A stretch of DNA of 64,000 nucleotides. It comes from Syntrophotaleaceae bacterium. GTDB lineage: Bacteria > Desulfobacterota > Desulfuromonadia > Desulfuromonadales > Syntrophotaleaceae. The position numbers and the translations under genes are program-made. The stretch covers positions 1,054,001 to 1,118,000 of the forward strand of contig JAWKQB010000001.1 of the NCBI GenBank assembly GCA_041390365.1, read 5' to 3'. Shown here piece by piece: positions 25,301-33,262 of this stretch. The notes under the pieces are model-generated. The model had not been told where the DNA came from. It searched no databases and saw only the letters and a program-made list of their open reading frames with translations. Each line of letters opens with the position of its first letter. Position 1 is the first letter of the stretch.

Positions 25301-25815
25301 GGACAAAAGACCGTTTATTGGATGAGAAGCTCGAAAGAGAACTGCTGTTCGGACAAATCATGCCCAGGTTCCTGGTGCCCATGGCATTGTGTCTGAGTCC
25401 CTTTATCATGTCTGCGGAATTGGGGGCTTTCCTCTATGTTCAGGTCAGATCCATCGAACGCTTTCTATTCCTTATAGCCATCTTCGGCGGGCTTTCTCTC
25501 TTTGCCCTGGCCAAATGCTGCCATTCTGAAAACAAGGGGAACATCTGGCGGGGCTTTGCGACCTTGTGGGGACAGTCGCTGATATTGGCCTATCTGATTC
25601 CCATTTTTCTGCAGAATTTCCCTCTGCTCTTCGATGTCGAGACTCACAGGGAAGCCATTCAGGCCATACTGACTGCGGACATTGCAGGCATACCGAGGAT
25701 GGTGGAGCTTTTCTCCTACGGGGATGTTGTTATTTACGCTTTCCCGGTGGCATCAGTTCTGTTTTCTTTTCTCTGTCTGTTTGTGGCGATATTCCTTGAG
25801 GAACTCGGGAAGTAA
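22354..25815 (+). CDS. Large protein with DHH-phosphoesterase-like motifs and C-terminal membrane helices
   Basis: A 1153-residue protein I cannot assign to a named family. Near the N-terminus FYLDVG and GVIDHHHV (DHH at residues 38-40) are followed by FLHQNPDFDALVSAFFL (residues 91-107) and GIVDLADQADSGN. These resemble DHH-family phosphoesterase motifs, but the DHH element comes before the HxNPDxDA element, the reverse of the usual order. A later HTYTIVDSPNCGTVLLG segment may be a second domain. The middle 450 residues are helical. About six hydrophobic segments occupy residues 930-1150, so it is probably an inner-membrane protein with a large cytoplasmic domain. It starts after GGGAGGGG and is the first of six co-directional genes. 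Confidence 0.7.
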   Translation: MAASVAFDYVEYGFVARYVAEGTFYLDVGNAFLPGVIDHHHVRNHPVCKSATRMIYELLSGSEQKELWPGSLLTRARIEKYRGGDRPVRIFLHQNPDFDALVSAFFLHSYLLGKSLPENDRLQGIVDLADQADSGNFSGEVFEQPNWYFALEVLLADVQEKGVVSVHGQAETLREVFFARFGEFIDSGQSGDEFFAVTGLGEQINAFMARVESMEKQAGELLSTSFPVFELDEKGKGRIVPRRVFWIEWTENLGAVFNLYKARFREKGGPIWVLHDPNGCSGRGKLTFSLESEESYSLFGYGWALEQLETERRMEVDDSRYPLRLGPPRPGYAGFDPWYDGRGHTYTIVDSPNCGTVLLGREGRAGLEKDLAFDNARWSRYRVDALLDILRRMGQSYSAEVVKSADKDLNEELKTRWEYELKGLSPVVAALIDDVATVPTLRGRLTEGLVGFSLMIGQDEFVSTWLEQAGAATFSNELLSPEERGVAGEIFLTCSSYRLLQLAGDLTAEPSCLPMEYLTDPRRELYQALTNLAPSLKQTPPSEPSFVRICEYVELLRQLKADRADQDRCLWHQGLPGLFKMRESELMAMVGVDNPMLQSIRSARQKISFLLGIYDLALTAGMGDPERLNALRQEAHLDASAKEFLEVLIAFYEQVLRLGETMDRHEPHCRECRRGIRPLLNSGALKSGWSHGSVDLTKRLNEVRLVLHSVREAIKHERAVSTVFERARSALSGFAEQGASGTTPFSLSLIAPGITDCLNFLQSLRRLEDEILELLENGDEGQIESKAQELLLSISLEEAYDRPNTDLQEKLQVLYPSGSSGHAIKNPILESLLQGRRSLKRQRKSASPADKNYTSSTCLRAMHLSGQELLLDLPYSFKKASLGKLIRNLQKKMSLKGSSDLIDVSFGRSLTRSSIFRKLFLPATFPFSPAGSASFMFYFWLLFAMGFIAATATAEKGGFVWFTAGLSFYLMMLTVRFLKPGWGTKDRLLDEKLERELLFGQIMPRFLVPMALCLSPFIMSAELGAFLYVQVRSIERFLFLIAIFGGLSLFALAKCCHSENKGNIWRGFATLWGQSLILAYLIPIFLQNFPLLFDVETHREAIQAILTADIAGIPRMVELFSYGDVVIYAFPVASVLFSFLCLFVAIFLEELGK

Positions 25816-25858
25816 AGATTTTTCGTTCAAGGCATTATAGGAAAGCCTGGAGCATTTA

Positions 25859-28800
25859 ATGGGACAGAACCGGAACATTGCAAACATCGATATAGCTGCC
25901 CTGGAAAATTCAATCCAGACACACTACCCGACGATCATTGCCCGCTCTTATGAACGCTTCCTGCTGGAACCGGACCCTTCAAAAGCGCTGATGCTTCTGG
26001 TTCAGGGAGTCTATCAAAACATCCTCAGGCACCTGGCACTGCTCTCCCTTTCAGAATATTGCGAACAAAGTTGCTCCAAACCGTCTTTGAATGAAATCAT
26101 TTTGCAGTTACAGCGCCCCCAGTATGGTCATTGGGAAAAATTTCTGCGGGCGACCTGCGACCATTTCAAAGACGATAGGCCCAGGATGATTGAAGAACTT
26201 GTTGATATCTTCGATAATCGCAAGCATCCGGGATTGAAAGTGGGTCTGCTTCTGAGCAACCTCACCAATCTGAAAAACAAGAGGATAAGCCATGGGGTCG
26301 GTTTGCCTTCTTCGGAGGAATCAGCAAGACTGGTGGAAACATATCGGCCCCAGCTGGCAGCCTGGCTCGATGAACTCGAATGGCTCTGTAAATACCCCTT
26401 ATTCGCCAGATCCCCCGAGGGATTGCTTTTGCGGCTTGAGGGCTGCAATCCGTCCGCGCAACCTTCCTCGGACTTTGGCAGAAACCTCGAAGCCTTCTTC
26501 TGGAACGGACAGGCCGTTCTTCCCGCTTTCCCTTTTTACCTCAATCTGTGGGAGGCCGGAGACGGATCCAGTTCAAATCTTTTTCTTTTTAACGGGGCCT
26601 CCCAGAAGCGGGTTCAATATCTGAGCCACGCGACTTGCCATGAGGAGAAGTCGGACCGCATTGTCGGAGCCTTGCGAGAGAAGTTGACCCAAAAAGCTCT
26701 GCAGCTGCGGGAGCTTTGTTCAGAGCTGACATGCGAAAACATTCTTGAAGAATCACAGGCTCATACCCGAAAAATTCTGGACGATCTCACCCAAAAAGGC
26801 CGTTTCAACCCCAAAGTCTACGTGGCCCGGGAAGCTGTTGAATCGGCTTTCCATTACTGGCTCGAAAGCAGGGACCATGAGGTGGAGGGTGCCAAGCCCG
26901 GTTTGATCTTAAGCGGAGAGGCGGGCAGCGGCAAATCCATGTCACTCTATTTTGCCGCACAACGCATGCTGGACCGTCCCCATCCGACGCTTCTGCTGCA
27001 GGCCAGGGAGTTGGGCGGTCCGGCTATCCAGGATCTGGAAACGGAAATACGCCATGCCTGCAGGCGACCTGAAGCGCTTGAAACGGTCCTGGCTGCCCTG
27101 CAGGGAGAAGGCCTGATTTTATACGTTCTCATAGATGCCATTGAGGAAGGCTGTTCTCCGGGCGAGTTGCTGCAAAGCGCTTTTTTATTGCTGGCCCGCT
27201 ACGCGGACAGGGGGCTGCGGATTGCAATGACGGTGAGGGATGTCGCCTTCGATTACCTGACACGGTCTCCGCACGTTGCAAGGGTTTTGGAGAGCATTCG
27301 CAAACACCTTTCGCATTTTGAAACAGAAGAATGTGGCAAAAGAATCTCCCGCCCTTATTTTCTTCTACCAAGAGTCAACGAGGAGGAACTCAATACATTT
27401 CTGGAGTTATATTTTTCAGAATATAACATTTGCTCAGGTAAGATCAGTAAAAATTCAAAACAAATTTTGATGAATCCACTATTGCTGCGAATGGTTTGCG
27501 AATCCTATTCAGGTCAGCATATTCCTCAAAATATAACTGCTCACAAAATTTTTAATGAATATATTAAGGTAAAGCTCGTCAATCCTATTACAAATAAATT
27601 CGATAAAGAATCGATAAGGCTGTTGCAGCGTCTTGTACAGCTTTTATTTGATAAAAAGATAACCCAAATTGACGAAGACTTACTGTACGACGATAATTAT
27701 TTCGGGAAATTCATACGTGATAATGACTTGAATTCACCTTTTAACCGATTGCTTGACCAGGCAATACTTGTTCGGATTGTAGAAGATAATGATTCGCCCT
27801 TCTCACCAATCTCAGTCAGGGTTAATTTCGATCGCCTCCTTGAGGTTTTGGCGCTTGATATTTTTGAGAAGAAAGGATTGCATGCCCTTTTGGCGGAGAT
27901 TGGGAAAAAACCTGTGTTCGGACCTTTGGTCGGAGTCCTGACGCTTTGGTTGCTAAAGGCTGGCGAGTCACTTGATACTCTTCCCTTTTCCCTGGTTGCC
28001 GAGAATCTATTCGATGACGACGTCAGCCGGGCGACCCTTCGGGCTCTTGAAGAAATTTCCTTCACTGATTTCCCTTTCGTTGTTCGTGTGGTTGAAATTT
28101 TGGGCGATACGGCAAGTCCTGCAGCACTGGAATGCGCGCTGAAATTGACAAGGTTATGCTCCCATTCCGGTCGCTGGCAGATGAGTACGGAAATTCTGAG
28201 AGTCATACGAAAAACCAAAGGGAGCAAGAGCAGGGATTGCAAATTCATCATTCAGAAGATCGAGCTTGTCAATGCAAACGACCTCTTCAAGATGGGGAAG
28301 AACCGAGAAGCTCTGGCCGTGTTCCATGAACTGATCGATAGTCCCGATGCCTCCATCCAGGCGGAAGCTCTTCAAGGGGAAATACTGGTCTATGATTCCT
28401 ACGATCAAACAGCTTATTTCGAGGCTTCGGAAAAATGTCTGGCTCTGGCCGATGAGATCGGAAACCCGGATCTGAGGGCCTTTGCTTTATGGAGTCTCGG
28501 CGGCTACTACGAATACAAAAATCAATATGAGGAAGCGCTCGCCTTCTACCAGCGGATCCTCGAAATGGAGTCTTTAGGCGAGAAGGGACAAGTTCTTGGG
28601 ATGCGGCCTTACATCGACGATCTGGCTCCGGTTTATACCTGGATCGGGAGGGCGCTTCAAGGAATTCCGCGAAGGGCTGCCGAGGCGGAAACTTTTTTCC
28701 GCAAAGCGCTCGAGATGGATCAAAAGGCCGGAAGGCTGTATAGAATCTCTGTCGGTTGGAACAACCTGGCCAGCTTTTTCTTTCAGGTCGCGGGGGACAC

Positions 28801-30427
28801 CTCTTCTGCCCTTCAGTACTCGGACAAAGAGCTGTCGCAGGAACTTCTGTTTCCCAATGATCCGGAATGGGCCTGCTCTTACTATATCCGCAGCTGCATC
28901 ATGATGATGCTCGGAAACTGGGATGAGGCGGGGGCCAGTGCCGCAAAATCGGTCCATATCAGCGATGGTTTTCGGTTGGCCGGGGAGGGGCATCAGAATT
29001 ATCTGGGTTATGGATATTTTTCCTGCTTTTGTGTTGCACTGGGAAAGGGCGACACGGTTGGAGCAAAAAGCATGCTGGACGATCTGTCAAGTCTCGATAG
29101 AGATGCAGAAACCGATCCGGAGCTCGATTTAATGGTAAAAACCGCTGATTTCGCACTTTCCTGCATTGAAGGCAGACTCCCAGGCAGGAAATGCCTTGAT
29201 GATCTTCTAGAGCAATATCGTGCGCATAATCTTGTTATTCCTGGGTGTAACCATGTGGGCCTGGTTCTGCTGGCAATCGATCGAACCAAAAGGTCCTTGG
29301 GTCATCCCGGCTTCTTCGAAACGCTATACGGGGTTGCCATGGAAATCGGCAACCGATTCTGGATGGAGTTCACCTCTGGGAGGCGTTTCAACCTGCCCGA
29401 CAAAGCATGCGTGACTGCCACAACGGCACAATCTGGAGAAAAAGAGGTTATCATGAGGTCTTCAATGAAGAGCCAGGGATTTATCAAGCCTCCCGGGTTG
29501 AGACCGGGGGATCGTATTGCCGTCATCGCCCCTTCTTCCCCGGTCGATACCGTTCAGATTCGAGCAGGTCTGGAAATAATGCGAGAGAAGGCCCTGGAAC
29601 CGGTTCTGGGAAGAAACTTGAGGTTCGTTCGATCGAGAGGACTTTACGCAGCACCGTTGAAGGATCGCATACAGGAATGCATCGAAGCCTTCGCCGACCC
29701 CTCCATTTCGGCAATCATTGTCGGTACCGGAGGATTCGGCAGTTCTCAATTGTTGCCCCACCTGCCCTACGACAGGATTCGAAGAGAACCCAAAATATTG
29801 ATGGGGTTCAGTGACGTGACCGCCCTCAACGCCGGACTGTTGACCAAGGCCGGTTTGATCAGCTTCAACGGGCCCTCCGCCTCGATTCGGCAGGACACGG
29901 AAGGAAATGCGCGTGCCGACGGATTGGCCCTGAGAGATGCCCTCGACCTGTTGATGTGTGGCAAACCATGGAAGGAAAGGCCTTTTTTGAGGAACAAGAT
30001 GCTACCGCGTTGTGTTTTTCCCGGATGTGCAGAAGGCCCGGCGATAGGCGGTAATCTCACCACTCTGGCGTGCCTGATGGGCACCCCTTTTTTCCCGGAT
30101 CCCTCCGGCGCCATTCTTTTTCTCGAAGATATTCACGAGGGCGGGTACGAAATGGCCCGCACACTCAACCATCTTCGTCTGGGAGGCATACTGGATCAAA
30201 TCAGCGGAGTGGTCCTTGGGGAATTCGCCAAGGCTCCCGACCATGTAGATCCGGGTGACCCTTCCATCGAGGAGGTCATCTTCGAATTCTTTTCGGAAGG
30301 GCCCCCCTGTGTTTACGGCTATAATTTCAGCCACGGAGACACCGGCGCCGTTCTTCCGGTCGGCGGGATGGTCCGGTTGGATGCCGAGGCCTGCCAGGTT
30401 GAATTCGATTCCCCAATACTGCTTTAA
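25859..30427 (+). CDS. STAND-type NTPase with TPR-like repeats fused to an S66 LD-carboxypeptidase
   Basis: A 1522-residue multidomain protein. Residues 1-300 are helical and include NLKNKRISHGVGL, which faintly resembles a HEPN motif. The P-loop is GEAGSGKS (353-360) and the Walker B strand LYVLIDAIEE has Asp426. Residues about 790-1180 are TPR-like helical repeats (NREALAVFHELI, EEALAFYQRILEM). From about 1205 to the end is a complete S66 peptidase (LdcA/MccF family), GLRPGDRIAVIAPSSPVDTV onward. Its triad is Ser1318 (GFSDVTAL), Glu1423 (FLEDIHEGG) and His1492 (YNFSHGDTG). An internal ATG at 29453 has a GGAGAAAAAGAGG site in front, so the peptidase could also be made separately. A patch at 27380-27900 is more AT-rich than its surroundings. 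It follows the DHH-like gene by 43 bp. Confidence 0.85.
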   Translation: MGQNRNIANIDIAALENSIQTHYPTIIARSYERFLLEPDPSKALMLLVQGVYQNILRHLALLSLSEYCEQSCSKPSLNEIILQLQRPQYGHWEKFLRATCDHFKDDRPRMIEELVDIFDNRKHPGLKVGLLLSNLTNLKNKRISHGVGLPSSEESARLVETYRPQLAAWLDELEWLCKYPLFARSPEGLLLRLEGCNPSAQPSSDFGRNLEAFFWNGQAVLPAFPFYLNLWEAGDGSSSNLFLFNGASQKRVQYLSHATCHEEKSDRIVGALREKLTQKALQLRELCSELTCENILEESQAHTRKILDDLTQKGRFNPKVYVAREAVESAFHYWLESRDHEVEGAKPGLILSGEAGSGKSMSLYFAAQRMLDRPHPTLLLQARELGGPAIQDLETEIRHACRRPEALETVLAALQGEGLILYVLIDAIEEGCSPGELLQSAFLLLARYADRGLRIAMTVRDVAFDYLTRSPHVARVLESIRKHLSHFETEECGKRISRPYFLLPRVNEEELNTFLELYFSEYNICSGKISKNSKQILMNPLLLRMVCESYSGQHIPQNITAHKIFNEYIKVKLVNPITNKFDKESIRLLQRLVQLLFDKKITQIDEDLLYDDNYFGKFIRDNDLNSPFNRLLDQAILVRIVEDNDSPFSPISVRVNFDRLLEVLALDIFEKKGLHALLAEIGKKPVFGPLVGVLTLWLLKAGESLDTLPFSLVAENLFDDDVSRATLRALEEISFTDFPFVVRVVEILGDTASPAALECALKLTRLCSHSGRWQMSTEILRVIRKTKGSKSRDCKFIIQKIELVNANDLFKMGKNREALAVFHELIDSPDASIQAEALQGEILVYDSYDQTAYFEASEKCLALADEIGNPDLRAFALWSLGGYYEYKNQYEEALAFYQRILEMESLGEKGQVLGMRPYIDDLAPVYTWIGRALQGIPRRAAEAETFFRKALEMDQKAGRLYRISVGWNNLASFFFQVAGDTSSALQYSDKELSQELLFPNDPEWACSYYIRSCIMMMLGNWDEAGASAAKSVHISDGFRLAGEGHQNYLGYGYFSCFCVALGKGDTVGAKSMLDDLSSLDRDAETDPELDLMVKTADFALSCIEGRLPGRKCLDDLLEQYRAHNLVIPGCNHVGLVLLAIDRTKRSLGHPGFFETLYGVAMEIGNRFWMEFTSGRRFNLPDKACVTATTAQSGEKEVIMRSSMKSQGFIKPPGLRPGDRIAVIAPSSPVDTVQIRAGLEIMREKALEPVLGRNLRFVRSRGLYAAPLKDRIQECIEAFADPSISAIIVGTGGFGSSQLLPHLPYDRIRREPKILMGFSDVTALNAGLLTKAGLISFNGPSASIRQDTEGNARADGLALRDALDLLMCGKPWKERPFLRNKMLPRCVFPGCAEGPAIGGNLTTLACLMGTPFFPDPSGAILFLEDIHEGGYEMARTLNHLRLGGILDQISGVVLGEFAKAPDHVDPGDPSIEEVIFEFFSEGPPCVYGYNFSHGDTGAVLPVGGMVRLDAEACQVEFDSPILL

Positions 30428-30706
30428 TTATAGAAGCGCGGCTGATAATTTTCCTGTTCTTCTTGCAGAATTCGTTCACCCTGAATCCCTTCTGTTTCAG
30501 ACCTGATTCAGCGATCCGGCTTCGCATCAAGTGCGCCGATTTCGCAAAAAACATCGAGGAAACAACCTTTTTCAAATCCCATCGTCCCCCTCCAAATGCA
30601 TATTGCCACCGTTCAGCAGTTGAGCTATAGTTCATCGACTTTCACCCTGTCCGGGGGAATGAAAAGCCGTTTCGACATACTCCAACAATCTAATAAGAGG
30701 ACACAA
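30428..30706. other. Gap between the STAND fusion and the ATP-grasp genes
   Basis: About 280 bp with no supported gene. The frame of the next gene extends upstream to 30596, but those codons lack a ribosome-binding site. A promoter for the ATP-grasp genes may lie here; I see no convincing one. Confidence 0.5.
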
Positions 30707-31720
30707 ATGCTGGTTGGTATCACTTACGATCTTCGCGAAGATTATCTGGCTGAGGGCTACAGCGAAGAGGAAACGGCAGAGTTCGATCGGATAGACACGA
30801 TCGATGCCATCGAAGACGTGCTCAGGAATCTTGGCTGCGAGACCGTTCGTCTCGGCAACATAAGGAGCCTGACCAGGCGTTTGGCGATGGGTGAACGCTG
30901 GGATCTGGTCTTCAATATAGCCGAGGGGTTGAATGGCTTCGGCCGCGAAGCGGCTGTTCCGGCATTGCTGGAGGCCTATGGCATTCCTTATACCTTTTCG
31001 GATCCCCTGGTAAATTCCTTGACTCTGCACAAGGAGATGACCAAGCGGGTCGTCCGGCAATTGGGTTTCCCCACAGCTGATTTCGCTGTGGCTCAATCTT
31101 CGGCAGATCTGAAAATGGTCGATCTGCCTTTTCCTCTTTTTTTGAAACCTGTTGCCGAGGGGACAGGGAAGGGGATCACCGCCGCATCAAAGGTGGTGGA
31201 TTCCGAAAGCTTGCAGACTGTGGGGGAGCGGCTCCTGCAGCTATTCAAGCAGCCGGTGCTGGTGGAAACCTTTTTGCCCGGACGGGAGGTCACCGTCGGT
31301 ATCATAGGTAGCGGGGATCGCACCGAGGCGATCGGAGTGGTAGAGATCATTTTGCGGGATAATGCGGAAAACGAAGTCTACTCCTATGTCAACAAGGAAC
31401 GATGCGAACTGCTGGTTGAATACCGTCCAGTGAACGATGAGCTGGCCAGGTCCGCGAGCACTCTTGCCGTCGAGATCTGGAAAAAGCTTGGTTGCAGAGA
31501 CGCCGGCCGGATAGATTTCAGAGCCGATGCCGACGGCATACCGAATTTTCTGGAAGTCAACCCGCTTGCCGGTCTCAACCCGGAGCATTCGGACTTGCCC
31601 ATTATCTGTACGGCTCAGGAAATCCCCTATGCCACCTTGATCCGCCGGATCATGGAGGAGGCCTGCCTTCGGGCCGGACTGAACGCCCCCTGGCAGGCGG
31701 TCCGGGCACTCAGGGTATGA
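30707..31720 (+). CDS. ATP-grasp ligase, D-Ala-D-Ala-ligase-like (first)
   Basis: A 337-residue ATP-grasp enzyme resembling D-alanine-D-alanine ligase. The start MLVGITYDLREDYLAEGYSE follows AAGAGG. Recognisable pieces are the substrate-side WDLVFNIAEG, the ATP-binding PLFLKPVAEGTGKGI, and the metal-binding end RIDFRADADG ... FLEVNPLAGL. The set of acidic and Asn residues needed for ATP-grasp chemistry looks complete. It should form an amide or peptide bond through an acyl-phosphate. The housekeeping Ddl is an unlikely identity because a second, different ATP-grasp follows 4 bp later. The substrate is unknown. Confidence 0.88.
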   Translation: MLVGITYDLREDYLAEGYSEEETAEFDRIDTIDAIEDVLRNLGCETVRLGNIRSLTRRLAMGERWDLVFNIAEGLNGFGREAAVPALLEAYGIPYTFSDPLVNSLTLHKEMTKRVVRQLGFPTADFAVAQSSADLKMVDLPFPLFLKPVAEGTGKGITAASKVVDSESLQTVGERLLQLFKQPVLVETFLPGREVTVGIIGSGDRTEAIGVVEIILRDNAENEVYSYVNKERCELLVEYRPVNDELARSASTLAVEIWKKLGCRDAGRIDFRADADGIPNFLEVNPLAGLNPEHSDLPIICTAQEIPYATLIRRIMEEACLRAGLNAPWQAVRALRV

Positions 31721-31724
31721 TCAG

Positions 31725-32696
31725 ATGAAGGTCGCCGTTCTTCATGATGGTATTGCATCCGAGAGTTCCCCGGACCAGCAGGATATTCTGGCTCAGATCG
31801 AGACCGTAGGCGGTTCTCTGCAACGCCTTGGTCACCAGGTCCTTCCAGTGGAGTTTTCCTTCCGCCTGCCTCAGGTCATGAACAGCCTCAGCACCTTTTC
31901 TCCTGATGTTGTCTTCAATCTGGTCGAGTCGGTCGGGGGAAACGGACAGCTGATACACCTGGCCCCAGCGGTACTGGATCATATGAGAATTCCTTACACG
32001 GGATGTCCCCTTGGGGCAATTTTCCTCTCTACTGACAAAATCCTGGCGAAACGGCTGCTGTTCAATGCCGGGCTTCCGACCCCCAACTGGTGGACTCCCG
32101 AAGAAGGGCCGGCTGAGGCCGGCGATTCGTTTTTTATCGTGAAGTCGCTCTGGGAAGACGCATCCATTGGAATCGATGATAACTCGGTGGTCTTTGGTTT
32201 AGACTCTGCGCGAGAGAAAATCCGGGAAAAAGAAACCAGCTTTGGGGGCAAGTGGTTTGCCGAAGCTTACATAGAGGGCCGCGAATTCAATGTTTCGATC
32301 GTTGAAGAGCCCACAGGGCCCCGCGTTCTCCCCCTGGCTGAAATTCGGTTTCTCGATTTTCCGGAAGGAAAACCCAAAATGGTGGGTTACAGGGCGAAAT
32401 GGGAGGAGGAATCCTTCGAGTATTTAAATACACCAAGGACCTTCAGTTTTCCTCAGGAGGACGAGCCCCTGTTAAAATCCTTGTCGAAACAGGCTTTGGC
32501 GGCGTGGAAAATTTTTGGATTCCGGGGATATGGTCGCGTCGATTTCCGGGTAGGACTCGACGGTTCTCTTTACATTCTTGAGCTCAATTGCAATCCCTGT
32601 CTCTCTCCCGATTCCGGGTTCATGGCTGCCTGCCTGCAGGATGGAATGGCCATCGAAGATACGGTTTCGTTAATTCTGGCCGCCGTAAGACGTTAA
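31725..32696 (+). CDS. ATP-grasp ligase, D-Ala-D-Ala-ligase-like (second)
   Basis: A 323-residue ATP-grasp enzyme, MKVAVLHDGIASESSPDQQD, 4 bp after the first and translationally coupled. It has PDVVFNLVESVGGNGQLIHL, FFIVKSLWEDASIGI (ATP-binding lysine), YIEGREFNVSIVE and the terminal RVDFRVGLDG ... ILELNCNPCLSPDSG with the ENNP-like metal site. The two ligases are clearly different proteins, so they probably add two residues in sequence or use different acceptors. Confidence 0.88.
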   Translation: MKVAVLHDGIASESSPDQQDILAQIETVGGSLQRLGHQVLPVEFSFRLPQVMNSLSTFSPDVVFNLVESVGGNGQLIHLAPAVLDHMRIPYTGCPLGAIFLSTDKILAKRLLFNAGLPTPNWWTPEEGPAEAGDSFFIVKSLWEDASIGIDDNSVVFGLDSAREKIREKETSFGGKWFAEAYIEGREFNVSIVEEPTGPRVLPLAEIRFLDFPEGKPKMVGYRAKWEEESFEYLNTPRTFSFPQEDEPLLKSLSKQALAAWKIFGFRGYGRVDFRVGLDGSLYILELNCNPCLSPDSGFMAACLQDGMAIEDTVSLILAAVRR

Positions 32697-32722
32697 ATTT
32701 TCCGATATTCCTCGAGGGCAAT

Positions 32723-33262
32723 ATGCAAACAGTGCAATCCCAGGATTTTTCCAAGGACGAACCCTCTTTCCGGCAAAACTTGAAGGTATCCGATTGCCTG
32801 GAAATAAGAAAAGTGACGGAGTCGACCGGTTTTTTCTACCAGGAGGAAGTGGATATCGCTGTTGAACTGGTCGAGGAACGGCTGGCAAAAGGCGAGAGGA
32901 GCGGTTACAACTTCTGGATAGCGGAACTGGATGGCTGCGTGGTCGGCTATACCTGTTTCGGACCGATCGCCTGCACCCGGTCAAGTTTCGACCTCTTCTG
33001 GATAGTGGTGCGTGGAAACGTTCGCGGGAAGGGTTTGGGCAGAAAGCTGCTTCGCCTCAGTGAGGAGACGGTAAGAAAAATGGGAGGAACCAGGCTCTAC
33101 ATAGAAACCTCTTCCCGTGAACTTTATGAACCGACGCGCCAATTCTACCTTGGAAACGATTATCAGGAAGAAGCCCGCTTGAAAAATTTCTATGCACCGG
33201 GTGACGACAAGGTCATCTACGTCAAGGATCTTTCCAAGGAAGAACGGCTATCGGAAAAATGA
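32723..33262 (+). CDS. GNAT-family N-acetyltransferase
   Basis: A 179-residue acetyltransferase. The acetyl-CoA-binding motif is VRGNVRGKGLGRKLLRLSEE, preceded by the FDLFWIVV strand and followed by GGTRLYIETS. The ATG at 32723 follows CGAGGGCAAT; a longer reading from 32588 overlaps the second ATP-grasp and is unsupported. It ends by overlapping the next gene by 4 bp, so it belongs to the same unit. Acetylation of a free amine on the product of the ligases is a reasonable guess; MccE, a GNAT protein, detoxifies microcin C this way. Confidence 0.87.
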   Translation: MQTVQSQDFSKDEPSFRQNLKVSDCLEIRKVTESTGFFYQEEVDIAVELVEERLAKGERSGYNFWIAELDGCVVGYTCFGPIACTRSSFDLFWIVVRGNVRGKGLGRKLLRLSEETVRKMGGTRLYIETSSRELYEPTRQFYLGNDYQEEARLKNFYAPGDDKVIYVKDLSKEERLSEK

